This document shows positions 8,466 through 16,740 of a stretch of 48,365 bases of DNA, piece by piece. Origin of the DNA: DAITMV01 sp036834985. Lineage in GTDB: Bacteria > Pseudomonadota > Gammaproteobacteria > Burkholderiales > Burkholderiaceae_B. The stretch lies in contig DAITMV010000003.1 in assembly GCA_036834985.1 (NCBI GenBank), positions 1-48,365 of the forward strand. The letters are read 5' to 3'. The stretch's first letter is position 1. Each line of letters opens with the position of its first letter. The position numbers and the translations under genes are program-made. The notes beneath the pieces were generated by a model. That model was not told the DNA's origin. It searched no databases and worked only from the letters and a program-made list of their open reading frames with translations.

Positions 8466-9047
8466 ATGAAACGCAATCAAGTACTGCTGGGCTTGTTAGC
8501 CAGTATGGTAATCGCCCCAGCATTTGCACAAACAGCAGCGGCCGATGTTCAGCGCGACGTCAATCAGCAGCAACGGATCGAACAAGGATTAAAATCAGGC
8601 GCATTGACCACCAAGGAGGCCGGTCGCCTTGAAAAAGAAGAATCCCGCGTCGACAGGCTTGAAGCCAATTCCCTAAAAGACGGTCAATTGAACAACGCCG
8701 AGCGTCAACGGATCGACAAGGCCCAGAATAAAGTCAGCCAGGATATCTACAAAGACAAACACAACGCCCAGGTAGGCAATCCAGCGTCCGCCTCCAGCCA
8801 GCGTATGCAAGCCGATGTACAGCGCGATATCAATCAGGAAAAGCGCATTGACAACGGCCTGAAGGATGGCTCTTTGAACAAACGGGAAGCTGCCCGCTTA
8901 GAGCGCCAGCAAGCCAAAATTGATCGCAAGGAAGGCCGTGCTGCTCAAAGCGGCAACATCAATGCCGGTGAACAAGCCTCCATCGCACACAGCCAACAGG
9001 CGGCCTCACAACATATCCACCGCGAACGCCATAACGGCAAACTTTAA
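8466..9047 (+). CDS. Exported protein with four degenerate EF-hand-like units
   Basis: A 193-residue protein. Residues 1-21 form a signal peptide ending A-F-A. The mature part is a tandem duplication of about 77 residues: both halves start with A-D-V-Q-R-D and end in a His/Lys-rich segment (K-D-K-H-N and R-E-R-H-N). Each half holds two helix-loop-helix-like units whose loops read x-(S/D)-G-x-(L/I)-(T/N)-x-x-(E), for example L-K-D-G-S-L-N-K-R-E. This resembles an EF-hand loop that keeps the central Gly, the hydrophobic position 8 and the final Glu but lacks most early Asp ligands. Similar single-copy proteins of unknown function occur in other Burkholderiales (from memory). AGGA lies seven bases upstream of ATG. 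Calcium or metal binding is possible but unproven. Confidence 0.85.
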   Translation: MKRNQVLLGLLASMVIAPAFAQTAAADVQRDVNQQQRIEQGLKSGALTTKEAGRLEKEESRVDRLEANSLKDGQLNNAERQRIDKAQNKVSQDIYKDKHNAQVGNPASASSQRMQADVQRDINQEKRIDNGLKDGSLNKREAARLERQQAKIDRKEGRAAQSGNINAGEQASIAHSQQAASQHIHRERHNGKL

Positions 9048-9057
9048 AACTTGCAGG

Positions 9058-9104
9058 CCATGCTTTAGACTCGCGGGGTATATAAATCCTGCGAGTCTGC
9101 ATGG
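9058..9104 (+). other. Long hairpin enclosing the MFS start codon
   Basis: CCATGC (9058-9063) pairs with GCATGG (9099-9104). After a three-base bulge, AGACTCGCGGG (9067-9077) pairs with CCTGCGAGTCT (9088-9098), with one G-T wobble, around an AT-rich 10-base loop. The ATG at 9101 lies in the basal stem and its upstream region is inside the helix. No U-run follows, so it is a poor intrinsic terminator and could instead limit translation of the transporter gene. Confidence 0.6.
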
Positions 9105-10375
9105 TGCACTGGAAAAATCATCCCAAAAGCGTGTTGTTGGCCTTGCTTGCATTACAGGTATTGGCGCAGATCGATCGCAACATGCTTGTGGGGTTTTCAC
9201 AGGTCATCACCCAAGAACTGGCGCTCAGTCATGTTCAATATGGGTTTTTAGTCGGTGCTGTCTGGGTTTTTAGCTTCGGGCTCATGGCTTTAAGCGTAGG
9301 TACCCTGGCCGACTATCACAGTCGTTTCAAAATCCTTGGGCTTGGAATGGTCGTCTGGAGTCTATGTACTGCGGCGTCTGGAATGGCTTTGAGCTTTAAT
9401 GATCTGGCAATCGCCAGGCTTCTTGTGGCGTGCGGAGAGGCCACCTTGGTGCCGATCGGTGTTTCATTGCTTGCCGAACTGTTTGACGAAAAAAAACGTG
9501 GAGTGGCCATCGGAATTTTCTTCATGGGCATCCCCCTGGGCTTAGGCTCCAGCTTTTTTCTCGCAGGGTCAATAGGCGTCGATTACGGATGGCGCAGTCT
9601 TTTTTATGCGTTCGGTGTGTTGGGCTTGATAACTGCCCTGCCCGTTCTTCTGCTCAAGGAGGAGCCACACCATGAGAGGGTCCGGGGACAAGCCCCCTCC
9701 TCTTCAATACGCAGTTTTTTTAAATCCTCCTGGCACATCTGGCTGTTGGTCAAACAAACGCCGACTCTGTCCCTGACGATCATCGGCTTTATACTGATTC
9801 ACTTCTCATTGGTAAGTTTGGCGTTTGTGCAGTTATGGATTGCATACGATTTGGGGGCCTCGCCGGCCGCATACTCCAAGCAGTTGGGGCTGCTTCAAAT
9901 GGCGGTTGGAATCTGTGGGTCGGTGTTCGGGGGTATCCTGAGCGACAAACTTGCTGACAAGCTGCCTGGCGGGCGTGCCGGACTGGTGGTTTTTCTGATC
10001 ACCCTATGTGCACCACTGATGATTCTTTGCCGATTTTCGACACCGGGATCGCTACTTTTTTTCACTGGCTTGTGCGCAGGCATTTTTTTATCAATGGCCT
10101 GCTACGGACCGACCATCAGCATCATTCAGCAGCTCACACCAAACCACCAACGATCTGGCATTACTGGTTTTTGCATGCTATGGATTAATGTCATAGCGAT
10201 CGCATTCGGGAGCGCCTTTCTGGGCTGGCTCAGCGACAAGCTGATCGCCGCGCAGGTCCCTTTTCCCTTGACCAGGGTCTTGCTGACAAGTGACGTATTA
10301 GCCATCAGCTCAGTAGTATTTTTCTTGATCACCGCCATCAAACTGTCAAGGACAACAGACTCGTCTGCACGGTGA
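9101..10375 (+). CDS. MFS transporter
   Basis: A 424-residue inner-membrane protein with about 12 hydrophobic segments in two six-helix halves joined by a charged loop near residues 187-205. The loop after helix 2 has the MFS-type G-T-L-A-D-x-x-S-R-F-K, a variant of G-x-x-x-D-R-x-G-R-R, and a D-R-N motif sits at the end of helix 1. The pattern resembles the spinster-like/COG0477 carriers, but the substrate cannot be read from sequence. It starts 53 bp after the EF-hand-like gene and converges with the DUF1329 gene. ATG at 9101 has no good ribosome site and lies in a stable hairpin; the next in-frame codon (GTG 9104) is no better. No starts further downstream preserve helix 1. Confidence 0.85.
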   Translation: MVHWKNHPKSVLLALLALQVLAQIDRNMLVGFSQVITQELALSHVQYGFLVGAVWVFSFGLMALSVGTLADYHSRFKILGLGMVVWSLCTAASGMALSFNDLAIARLLVACGEATLVPIGVSLLAELFDEKKRGVAIGIFFMGIPLGLGSSFFLAGSIGVDYGWRSLFYAFGVLGLITALPVLLLKEEPHHERVRGQAPSSSIRSFFKSSWHIWLLVKQTPTLSLTIIGFILIHFSLVSLAFVQLWIAYDLGASPAAYSKQLGLLQMAVGICGSVFGGILSDKLADKLPGGRAGLVVFLITLCAPLMILCRFSTPGSLLFFTGLCAGIFLSMACYGPTISIIQQLTPNHQRSGITGFCMLWINVIAIAFGSAFLGWLSDKLIAAQVPFPLTRVLLTSDVLAISSVVFFLITAIKLSRTTDSSAR

Positions 10376-10412
10376 AAACCGTCAAAACAGTACCAATCCG
10401 GTTAAAAATCAA

Positions 10413-11765
10413 TCAACGAATACCAGCACCGGCCAATGAATCGACAGACCATTCACGATCACTCTTGACCGTCACTGGCCTCATGCCACCGGTTTCTGCC
10501 ACATAGCCAAGCAAAGAATAATTGCCTGAACCCAAATCATAGTGACCAAACGTGTCAGCGTATGGTGCAGGCACATCGTAGCTTGGTGCCATATACGCAA
10601 AACCAACCTTATACAACTGCCCTTTGCTGTCGTAGTTGTCTGAAGCTAATGCAACCCACGAGTCCTCATCCAGGTAAAAAGTACGCTTGCTGTATACGTG
10701 TTGCTTGCCTTCCTTGAGTTTGGCTTGAACCACCCATACACGATGCAGCTCCCAGCGAACCAGATCCGGGTTTAAGTGATTCGGTTGACACAAGTCAGCC
10801 TGTTTGGACCCATACACCGCGTCATACGTATTGTAGGGAACAAACATTTCCTTTTTGCCCATCAAACTGAACTCAAAGCGATCCATCGAACCATTAAAGA
10901 GGAAAGAGTCGTCAAAGGTACTGACGCCAGCGCTACCGGGGTTGGGTGTGTCATATCCAAGATCGGGTAACATCTTGACTCGTCGCTGGCCAGGCAGGTA
11001 ACTCCACATGCGGCGCTCTTTGACCCCCACATCGCGTGGTTCAATAATCATCAAAGCCTCACCCGCTCGACGCGCAGGCGCTACAAAATTGGCTTTAAAG
11101 CGCAAGAACACCTCCGACTTGCTATCAGGGTTCCAAAACGGATATTCCTGGTTGCTGTTGGCCTCTGCCGCCAACGTTGCACGACCACTCGGATCTATAT
11201 TCAGATTGCGGTACTTGCCTTCGTAAGCCATGCCGTTAAACCGCAGCAAGTGATTCCACATGGCTTCGTACCCAGTGTGTGGAATGGGAAATGGAAACCC
11301 CGCATGAGCGCCCGAGACCGACAATCCATCCGGCTCAGTCGTGGCAGTGGTGGCTGCTTTTAGCGTGTTCCTTGCCACATACTCTGGAAACGCAACGCTG
11401 CGATGACTTGGGTAGACATCCACCCGAAAACTGGCATAACGTTGCATCAAGGCCTTGGTACCTTCGGTCAGTTGGTCCGCGTAGCTGGCCATATTGTTGG
11501 CATCGATGACTAGACGTGGCTTGTCATCTGCAAAGGGATTGGTGCGAATGCCGCTGCCCTTTACAAAATTGGACGGAATCGCAACGTTTCCTCCGGTATA
11601 TGCCGGTATAGTGCCGTCGGCGTTTCCTGATTTTGTCGCACCAACCGGAGTCAGTGTTGCATCCAAGGCTTTGGCTTCTTCAGCGGATACGGCAGCCCAA
11701 CTGGTATGGAGTGAAATGGCAGAAGCAACGGCGGCTGCCCACATGAATGGGTGGATTAAGGTCAT
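10413..11765 (-). CDS. DUF1329 family exported protein
   Basis: A 450-residue protein with a signal peptide (cleavage near S-W-A-A). The mature N-terminus, with L-D-x-x-L-T-P-x-G-A and G-x-I-P-A-Y-T-G-G, is the hallmark of DUF1329. These proteins have a LolB/LolA-like fold and are usually encoded next to a DUF1302 outer-membrane protein and an MMPL-type RND permease, which points to envelope lipid or hydrophobic-compound transport. Here the DUF1302 gene lies just upstream, but no permease is in the window. ATG at 11765 with AGGA eight bases upstream was preferred over a TTG at 11783. It converges with the MFS gene with 37 bp between stops. Confidence 0.88.
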   Translation of the reverse strand: MTLIHPFMWAAAVASAISLHTSWAAVSAEEAKALDATLTPVGATKSGNADGTIPAYTGGNVAIPSNFVKGSGIRTNPFADDKPRLVIDANNMASYADQLTEGTKALMQRYASFRVDVYPSHRSVAFPEYVARNTLKAATTATTEPDGLSVSGAHAGFPFPIPHTGYEAMWNHLLRFNGMAYEGKYRNLNIDPSGRATLAAEANSNQEYPFWNPDSKSEVFLRFKANFVAPARRAGEALMIIEPRDVGVKERRMWSYLPGQRRVKMLPDLGYDTPNPGSAGVSTFDDSFLFNGSMDRFEFSLMGKKEMFVPYNTYDAVYGSKQADLCQPNHLNPDLVRWELHRVWVVQAKLKEGKQHVYSKRTFYLDEDSWVALASDNYDSKGQLYKVGFAYMAPSYDVPAPYADTFGHYDLGSGNYSLLGYVAETGGMRPVTVKSDREWSVDSLAGAGIR

Positions 11766-11791
11766 CGTGGTAGTCCTGGTCAAAGGTCATA

Positions 11792-13498
11792 TCAAAGCGT
11801 GGTTTTAAATGTCAGGTTGATAAACCCTCTATCCTTCAAATAAGTGGTAAATCCGTTGACTGAGGTCACAGCGGAACCGTTGTCCTTGTAACGTCCAACG
11901 TAGTCGATGTATTTGAGATCCACACGGTACTTTTGTTGAATATCCACGGCCACTCCCAGGCTATAGTTGCCCAACCCCTGATTACCACCAAAGGTGGTGG
12001 GGGCATTGCCTTTAACGCCGACGCTGTAAGTGAGTGGGGCTGATACATCAACCCCCGGAAACACCTGAAACCAGGTGGGCGTTACTCCCACACCGATACC
12101 AAAATAATCTTTGGTCACGCACCCATCGAATGTATCTTTGCCGTTACATGGCGTGTAACCCAGGGCATTAAACAAACTCTCTCCGCTGATGACTCTGGAC
12201 CAACGGGCGTAGGTCAGCTCAGCCAACCAGGTGGCAGTATCATAAGCGTATATTTTGGGTAATACCCCAACACCGTTGATCAGGGCGTGCCATGTATTGC
12301 CGCGTGGGCCTCTGGTGTCGCCTTGCGCAGGGGCAACAGGCGCGATGCCCAGGGTTTGACCCAGCAAGGGCGTATTGTGTCGATAAGACACCTCAGCCCC
12401 CAAACTGATTCCGGCCATGTTTTTGGACAAGCTGATGCCGTACAGATCAATATGATCGGGATAAATCAGGTTGTACTGGCTGGTATTGGCAGGACCAAGG
12501 CTGGTAATAAACGCTTGCGGCAGCTTGTCGGCAAAGTTGCGGTAATACAAACCTAGCGTACCCTCCAGCCATTCTGGACTCCATCGAGCGGCTCCACCAA
12601 ACTCACCACGCTGCCGAGGTGTAATCGGGTCCCCCCGATAGGCAAACCCTGCACTGGCACTGACAAACTGCCGATCAGGTCCGTTAAATGCAAAGTCTAC
12701 TGGCCCCAGATACGTACCGCCTTCCGGATAACGAGCCGCTTCCCACTGCAACACATACTGACCCGCTATACTCAAGGTGTCGGTGACCTGCGACTGGAAT
12801 GACAACTGATGCAAGGGACGGAATAATTCCTTGGCCTCGGCCCCAGGCGATGCAAAGCCCTTCTGCAAATCCAGTGGATTTTGCGCATACGCCACGCTAT
12901 GTACATTACCGCCCAGGAGCAATGATTCACCGTAATACACGGTATGTCGGCCGAGTTTAAAGCGGGTGGGTATTGGCAGATCGTCCAGATTGGCGAAAAC
13001 AAATGCATCTAGCAATTCGCCGGATGGCCCGGCATACAAACGTTTGACAAGGTCTGAGTAGCGATTACCGACATAACTGGGAATGCCGTTTAACGGTGGA
13101 TTGGGATTGGACTTTCCCGTGTTGCCATAGGCGTTGTCGTACCAAGCCGCAGTACTGACACGAAACCCCGTTTTATTTTTGTACACCACATCGAACTCAG
13201 ACAATAAATCCAACCGGTTGGACACCCAATCGCCTTTATTAAAGCGATAGTCTCCTTCATCCGATATGGCTGAGTTGCCGATACGGCTGTCGCGATTTTC
13301 AATTCGCTGGGCAAGGTTATACCGAATGGTATTGTCAAAGCGGACGTTAAAATCCGGATGACCCGTATCAATCTCCACGGCCTGAGCCATGGATCCCATC
13401 AGGGTTGCCAGAAACGCCAGGCCTATTCGTGCAGGTCGGTAAATACTCAACCTCTCATGTCCTGTATTTTTATGATGTGTCAGAGAGATTGTATTCAT
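11792..13498 (-). CDS. DUF1302 family outer-membrane protein
   Basis: A 568-residue protein with a signal peptide preceded by a long polar leader (about 22 residues) and cleavage near M-A-Q-A. The mature part is rich in alternating aromatic and polar residues and Gly, ending in a beta-strand-like N-L-T-F-K-T-T-L, as expected for an outer-membrane beta-barrel. The start (G-H-P-D-F-N-V-R-F-D-N-T-I-R-Y-N) is typical of DUF1302. It lies 26 bp upstream of the DUF1329 gene and 39 bp downstream of cheR on the same strand, so read-through from the sensory cluster is possible. The partner permease normally found with this pair is absent from the window. The transported compound is unknown. Confidence 0.88.
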   Translation of the reverse strand: MNTISLTHHKNTGHERLSIYRPARIGLAFLATLMGSMAQAVEIDTGHPDFNVRFDNTIRYNLAQRIENRDSRIGNSAISDEGDYRFNKGDWVSNRLDLLSEFDVVYKNKTGFRVSTAAWYDNAYGNTGKSNPNPPLNGIPSYVGNRYSDLVKRLYAGPSGELLDAFVFANLDDLPIPTRFKLGRHTVYYGESLLLGGNVHSVAYAQNPLDLQKGFASPGAEAKELFRPLHQLSFQSQVTDTLSIAGQYVLQWEAARYPEGGTYLGPVDFAFNGPDRQFVSASAGFAYRGDPITPRQRGEFGGAARWSPEWLEGTLGLYYRNFADKLPQAFITSLGPANTSQYNLIYPDHIDLYGISLSKNMAGISLGAEVSYRHNTPLLGQTLGIAPVAPAQGDTRGPRGNTWHALINGVGVLPKIYAYDTATWLAELTYARWSRVISGESLFNALGYTPCNGKDTFDGCVTKDYFGIGVGVTPTWFQVFPGVDVSAPLTYSVGVKGNAPTTFGGNQGLGNYSLGVAVDIQQKYRVDLKYIDYVGRYKDNGSAVTSVNGFTTYLKDRGFINLTFKTTL

Positions 13499-13537
13499 CC
13501 AGGTCGAGCGTTTATGCTCAGGTGAGTTAAGTTTTCG

Positions 13538-14344
13538 TTAAAGTTTCATGTACACCGAGGGCGATATCAGTTTGACTCCATCGGCAATGCCATTCAAACT
13601 TTCGGAATGCCCCACCAGCAAATAACCGCCTTTTTTGATGGTACCCAACAGACGAGCAATCACCTCACGCTTGGTGTCATTATTAAAATAAATCATGACA
13701 TTGCGCAGAAAGACAATATCAAACTCGCCAAGCGGAGGCAAAGCGGTATTCAGGTTGATCTGGGAAAACTGGACCCGACTGCGCAAGTCACGATGGATGA
13801 GAAACGTGCCTTCCTGCGGGCCCAGCCCCTTGAGGCAGTAACGCTTTAAATAGGGCAAAGGAATATCCTCTGCCTCAGAAATCGCGTATAGCCCGGTGCG
13901 CGCTTTTTCCAGAACACGGGAACTGATATCCGAGCCCATAATTTCCCAGGGACGGCGACCCGCATATTCGGCCAAAATCATCGCAATGGTGTAAGCCTCT
14001 TGCCCGGAGGAACTGGCAGCACTCCAAATGCGAAGGGGCGTTTGCCCCCCCGACATGGCCAATACGGTATCGCGCAAAAAATCAAAATGCTTAGCTTCAC
14101 GGAAAAAATAGGTTTCATTGGTGGTCAGCAAATCGACCATCATCCGCATCTCGTCTGGGTGCTGGCCACTGTGTAGCAAGGTAAAATAATCGCTGTAACT
14201 GAACAGCTCATAGGCTTTTAAGCGGGATGCCAAGCGCCCGCTGATCAGATTCTTTTTGGCAGGTGTCATCGAAATGCCCGCCTTGGAAAAAATCAGATCC
14301 TTGAACTGATTAAACTCTCTGTCGCTCAGCGTCGCCAATTGCAT
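13538..14344 (-). CDS. cheR: CheR-type chemoreceptor methyltransferase
   Basis: A 268-residue cytoplasmic enzyme that methylates glutamates on chemoreceptors using S-adenosylmethionine, setting adaptation. The N-terminal helical CheR domain (about residues 1-60) is followed by the catalytic N-E-T-Y-F-F-R-E segment (76-83), the SAM-binding W-S-A-A-S-S-S-G-Q-E-A-Y (107-118) and G-S-D-I-S. The classic W-x-A-x-x-S-x-G-x-E pattern is intact. A GAGGGG ribosome site lies five bases before ATG. It is the last of a run MCP-cheW-cheR. No CheB methylesterase or CheA kinase is seen nearby, so it must work with partners elsewhere or in a reduced system. Confidence 0.92.
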   Translation of the reverse strand: MQLATLSDREFNQFKDLIFSKAGISMTPAKKNLISGRLASRLKAYELFSYSDYFTLLHSGQHPDEMRMMVDLLTTNETYFFREAKHFDFLRDTVLAMSGGQTPLRIWSAASSSGQEAYTIAMILAEYAGRRPWEIMGSDISSRVLEKARTGLYAISEAEDIPLPYLKRYCLKGLGPQEGTFLIHRDLRSRVQFSQINLNTALPPLGEFDIVFLRNVMIYFNNDTKREVIARLLGTIKKGGYLLVGHSESLNGIADGVKLISPSVYMKL

Positions 14345-14384
14345 CTTTGCCCCTCAAAATTAACTTGAGTGTCCCAACCCATGC

Positions 14385-14915
14385 TTAATGCACGGTCTCC
14401 TGAGCAGCTGACGACAACATCGACAGCTCCTCCGTTGACAACACATTTTCAACATTCAAGATAATCACAAACTCACCTTTGACCTTACCCATGCAACTGA
14501 TAAAGTCAGTGCGAATGTTGGCACCAAATGAAGGGGGTGGCTTGATGTCCGCAGCAGCGATGGTCAACACCTCGAGCACCACATCCACTACAACACCGAT
14601 ATCCTGCAACTCACCGGCCACCATAGTCTCAATGATCACGATGGAGGTCCGTTTGCCCACGGCGGTTGACTGCCGACCAAAACGCTCGGACAAATCGATC
14701 ACCGGGACCACCCGGCCCCGCAGATTGATCACACCACGAATAAACTTGGGCATCATCGGTACCGGATTGACGTGACCATACTCGATGATTTCCTTGATAT
14801 TGAGAATACCAATCGAGAACACCTCGCGGTTTAACATGAAGGTCAAGTACTGGGCATCCTCGGTCGGAATCAATACACCGTCATTGTCTTGAATCGCTAA
14901 CGCTGTCGTTGTCAT
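14385..14915 (-). CDS. cheW: CheW chemotaxis coupling protein
   Basis: A 176-residue scaffold protein that links chemoreceptors to the kinase CheA. The whole length matches one CheW domain: L-T-F-x-L-x-x-E near the start, G-I-L-N-I-K-E-I-I, then R-G-V-I-N-L-R-G-R-V-V-P-V-I-D-L, the core receptor/kinase contact motif. ATG at 14915 was chosen because GGAG lies five bases upstream; 14918 is also possible, and the open frame extends to a TTG inside the preceding gene. It directly follows the chemoreceptor gene (about 11 bp after its stop) and precedes cheR by 40 bp. No cheA is present in the window. Confidence 0.92.
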   Translation of the reverse strand: MTTTALAIQDNDGVLIPTEDAQYLTFMLNREVFSIGILNIKEIIEYGHVNPVPMMPKFIRGVINLRGRVVPVIDLSERFGRQSTAVGKRTSIVIIETMVAGELQDIGVVVDVVLEVLTIAAADIKPPPSFGANIRTDFISCMGKVKGEFVIILNVENVLSTEELSMLSSAAQETVH

Positions 14916-14926
14916 CATCGCTCCGA

Positions 14927-16600
14927 TCAAAATGAGCCAAAATCGTTGTCGGTCACGGTCGCTGTGGCCTTGAGCAACCTGGGCTGATCCACTTTGGTCG
15001 GCAACCGCTTGGGCATTGCGGCTTTAGGCTTTGAGCCTGTGTCAAGAGCTGTACCACCCACTTTGAAAAACGACATCACGTCAGCCAGCTGAAGGGCTTG
15101 TGCAGACATCTCCTCCGCCGTGGCTGCCAGCTCCTCGGAGGCTGAGGCGTTTTGCTGGGTGATTTGCGTCATCTGCGTCATGGCGGTATTAATTTGGCCG
15201 ACCCCGGCGCTTTGCTCCTGAGATGCGGCGGTGATTTCCTGCACCAAATCTGAGGTGCGATTTATCGCCGGCACCATTTCACCGAGCAACGCCCCAGCCT
15301 TCTCGGCCAGATCGACGCTACTGCCCGCTACTTCGCCAATCTCCTGCGCTGCGACCTGACTGCGTTCAGCCAGTTTGCGCACCTCGGCCGCCACGACGGC
15401 AAATCCTTTGCCGTGCTCACCCGCCCTCGCCGCTTCAATCGCAGCGTTCAGCGCCAGCATATTGGTTTGGTAAGCGATGTCGTCGATGATGCCAATCTTT
15501 TCTGCAATCTGCTTCATGGCCGTCACGGTGGATTTGACCGCGTCACCGCCCTCGACCGCCTGCTTGGCTGCTTGGGAGGCCATGGTATCGGTGACTTTGG
15601 CGTTTTCGGTATTTTGGGACACTGAGGCTGACATCTGTTCCATCGACGCGCTGGTCTCCTCTACGGATGCAGCCTGCTCGCTGGTCGCCTGACTTAAGGA
15701 TTGAGCGGTCGCGGACACTTGCTCGGAGGCACTGGAGATGTTGTCTGTGGCGCTACGAACTTCAACAATAATGCCAGATAGCTTTTGCATCATCGCCTTG
15801 ATGGAGAACAACATGCTGCTGTTATCTCCCTTGGACAGCGTAATGTCGGCTGTCATATCCCCGTTGGCCATGCGGTTGACCACTTCATTAACATACTGAG
15901 GCTCACCGCCGAGTTGGCCCAAGGTACTGCGAATTGTAAACACGCCTAACAACACCAGCGCCACCAAGGCGGACAACGCAACCGACACCATAATAGTGTT
16001 GGCCCGCTTGGCGCTCACTTCGCCATCAGCCACTGCCGCATCACCCAAATCCACGTTCAGGTCTACAATTTTTTGCAGCGTTTGTTCTGAGGCCTTAAAG
16101 ATCGGCAAGGCCTCTTTCATCAGTCGGTAGTAGTCAACAAACAGACGCTTTTGTTCCTCTGGCGTATGCTTTTCAGAGAGCTTTTTTATCAAATCAGTGA
16201 CCGGCGCCATCGCTGCCCGGTAGGCGTTGTGTTGTTCCACAAACTGCTTCCACAACACCTCCTCTTCCTTGGTTTGGGGCAGTGGTTCGTAGAGTTTCCA
16301 GCCGACATCCAGGCGTTCGCGCTTTTTCAAAATGGTAGCCCAGGCATCGGCAAATTCAGATTCTGCGTTGTAGTCGTTTTCAGAAAAGGCTACACGACGA
16401 AAAGTCGACTGCACAGAGGTGCGTGAATTCATGATGATCTCAAGGCCCAGCACCGAGGGCATGCGGTTACCGCCGATTTCCCTCATGGAGGCTGTTACGT
16501 TGGAAATACCGCTCCAACCGGCAAGACATGCGCCTGCAAGCGCCATGATTGCCACGGACATTAATAAAATAAGTTTTGCTCTGACTGTTAAGTTTTTCAC
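14927..16600 (-). CDS. Methyl-accepting chemotaxis protein with periplasmic four-helix sensor
   Basis: A 557-residue transmembrane chemoreceptor. Membrane helix 1 covers about residues 9-31, a mostly helical periplasmic domain of about 170 residues resembles 4HB_MCP, helix 2 covers about 202-224, then HAMP and a long coiled-coil signalling domain. The conserved hairpin tip around residues 375-405 (N-A-A-I-E-A-A-R-A-G-E-x-G-K-G-F) contacts CheA/CheW. There is a C-terminal extension ending D-N-D-F-G-S-F rather than an N-W-E-T-F-type tether for CheR. Start is GTG at 16600 with GAGGGG seven bases upstream. cheW and cheR follow directly, which indicates a functional unit. The ligand is unknown. 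Confidence 0.92.
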   Translation of the reverse strand: MKNLTVRAKLILLMSVAIMALAGACLAGWSGISNVTASMREIGGNRMPSVLGLEIIMNSRTSVQSTFRRVAFSENDYNAESEFADAWATILKKRERLDVGWKLYEPLPQTKEEEVLWKQFVEQHNAYRAAMAPVTDLIKKLSEKHTPEEQKRLFVDYYRLMKEALPIFKASEQTLQKIVDLNVDLGDAAVADGEVSAKRANTIMVSVALSALVALVLLGVFTIRSTLGQLGGEPQYVNEVVNRMANGDMTADITLSKGDNSSMLFSIKAMMQKLSGIIVEVRSATDNISSASEQVSATAQSLSQATSEQAASVEETSASMEQMSASVSQNTENAKVTDTMASQAAKQAVEGGDAVKSTVTAMKQIAEKIGIIDDIAYQTNMLALNAAIEAARAGEHGKGFAVVAAEVRKLAERSQVAAQEIGEVAGSSVDLAEKAGALLGEMVPAINRTSDLVQEITAASQEQSAGVGQINTAMTQMTQITQQNASASEELAATAEEMSAQALQLADVMSFFKVGGTALDTGSKPKAAMPKRLPTKVDQPRLLKATATVTDNDFGSF

Positions 16601-16680
16601 CGATGACCCCTCTGAACCGATTTTTATAAATTGCGCGGCGTCATCTGGATTTGAAACACTATGACCGTTGACCGCTCACG

Positions 16681-16725
16681 CACCGACTGCGTATACAAAC
16701 GTCTTGTACAGTCAATGTATCGGTG
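16681..16725. repeat. Nested inverted repeats upstream of chemoreceptor gene
   Basis: CACCGA (16681-16686) matches TCGGTG (16720-16725). Inside lie GACTG/CAGTC, then TACAA-N5-TTGTA (16694-16708). The nested symmetry could fold as an interrupted stem or be a protein-binding site. It sits in the 140-bp gap between the GAF-PAS gene and the chemoreceptor gene, about 80 bp before the GTG start. Confidence 0.45.
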
Positions 16726-16740
16726 CGGCCTCGGTGCAAT

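Noticed and set aside
13499..13537. GAGC-N6-GCTC as a terminator between cheR and the DUF1302 gene
   Set aside because: Only a 4-bp stem and no T-run on either strand.
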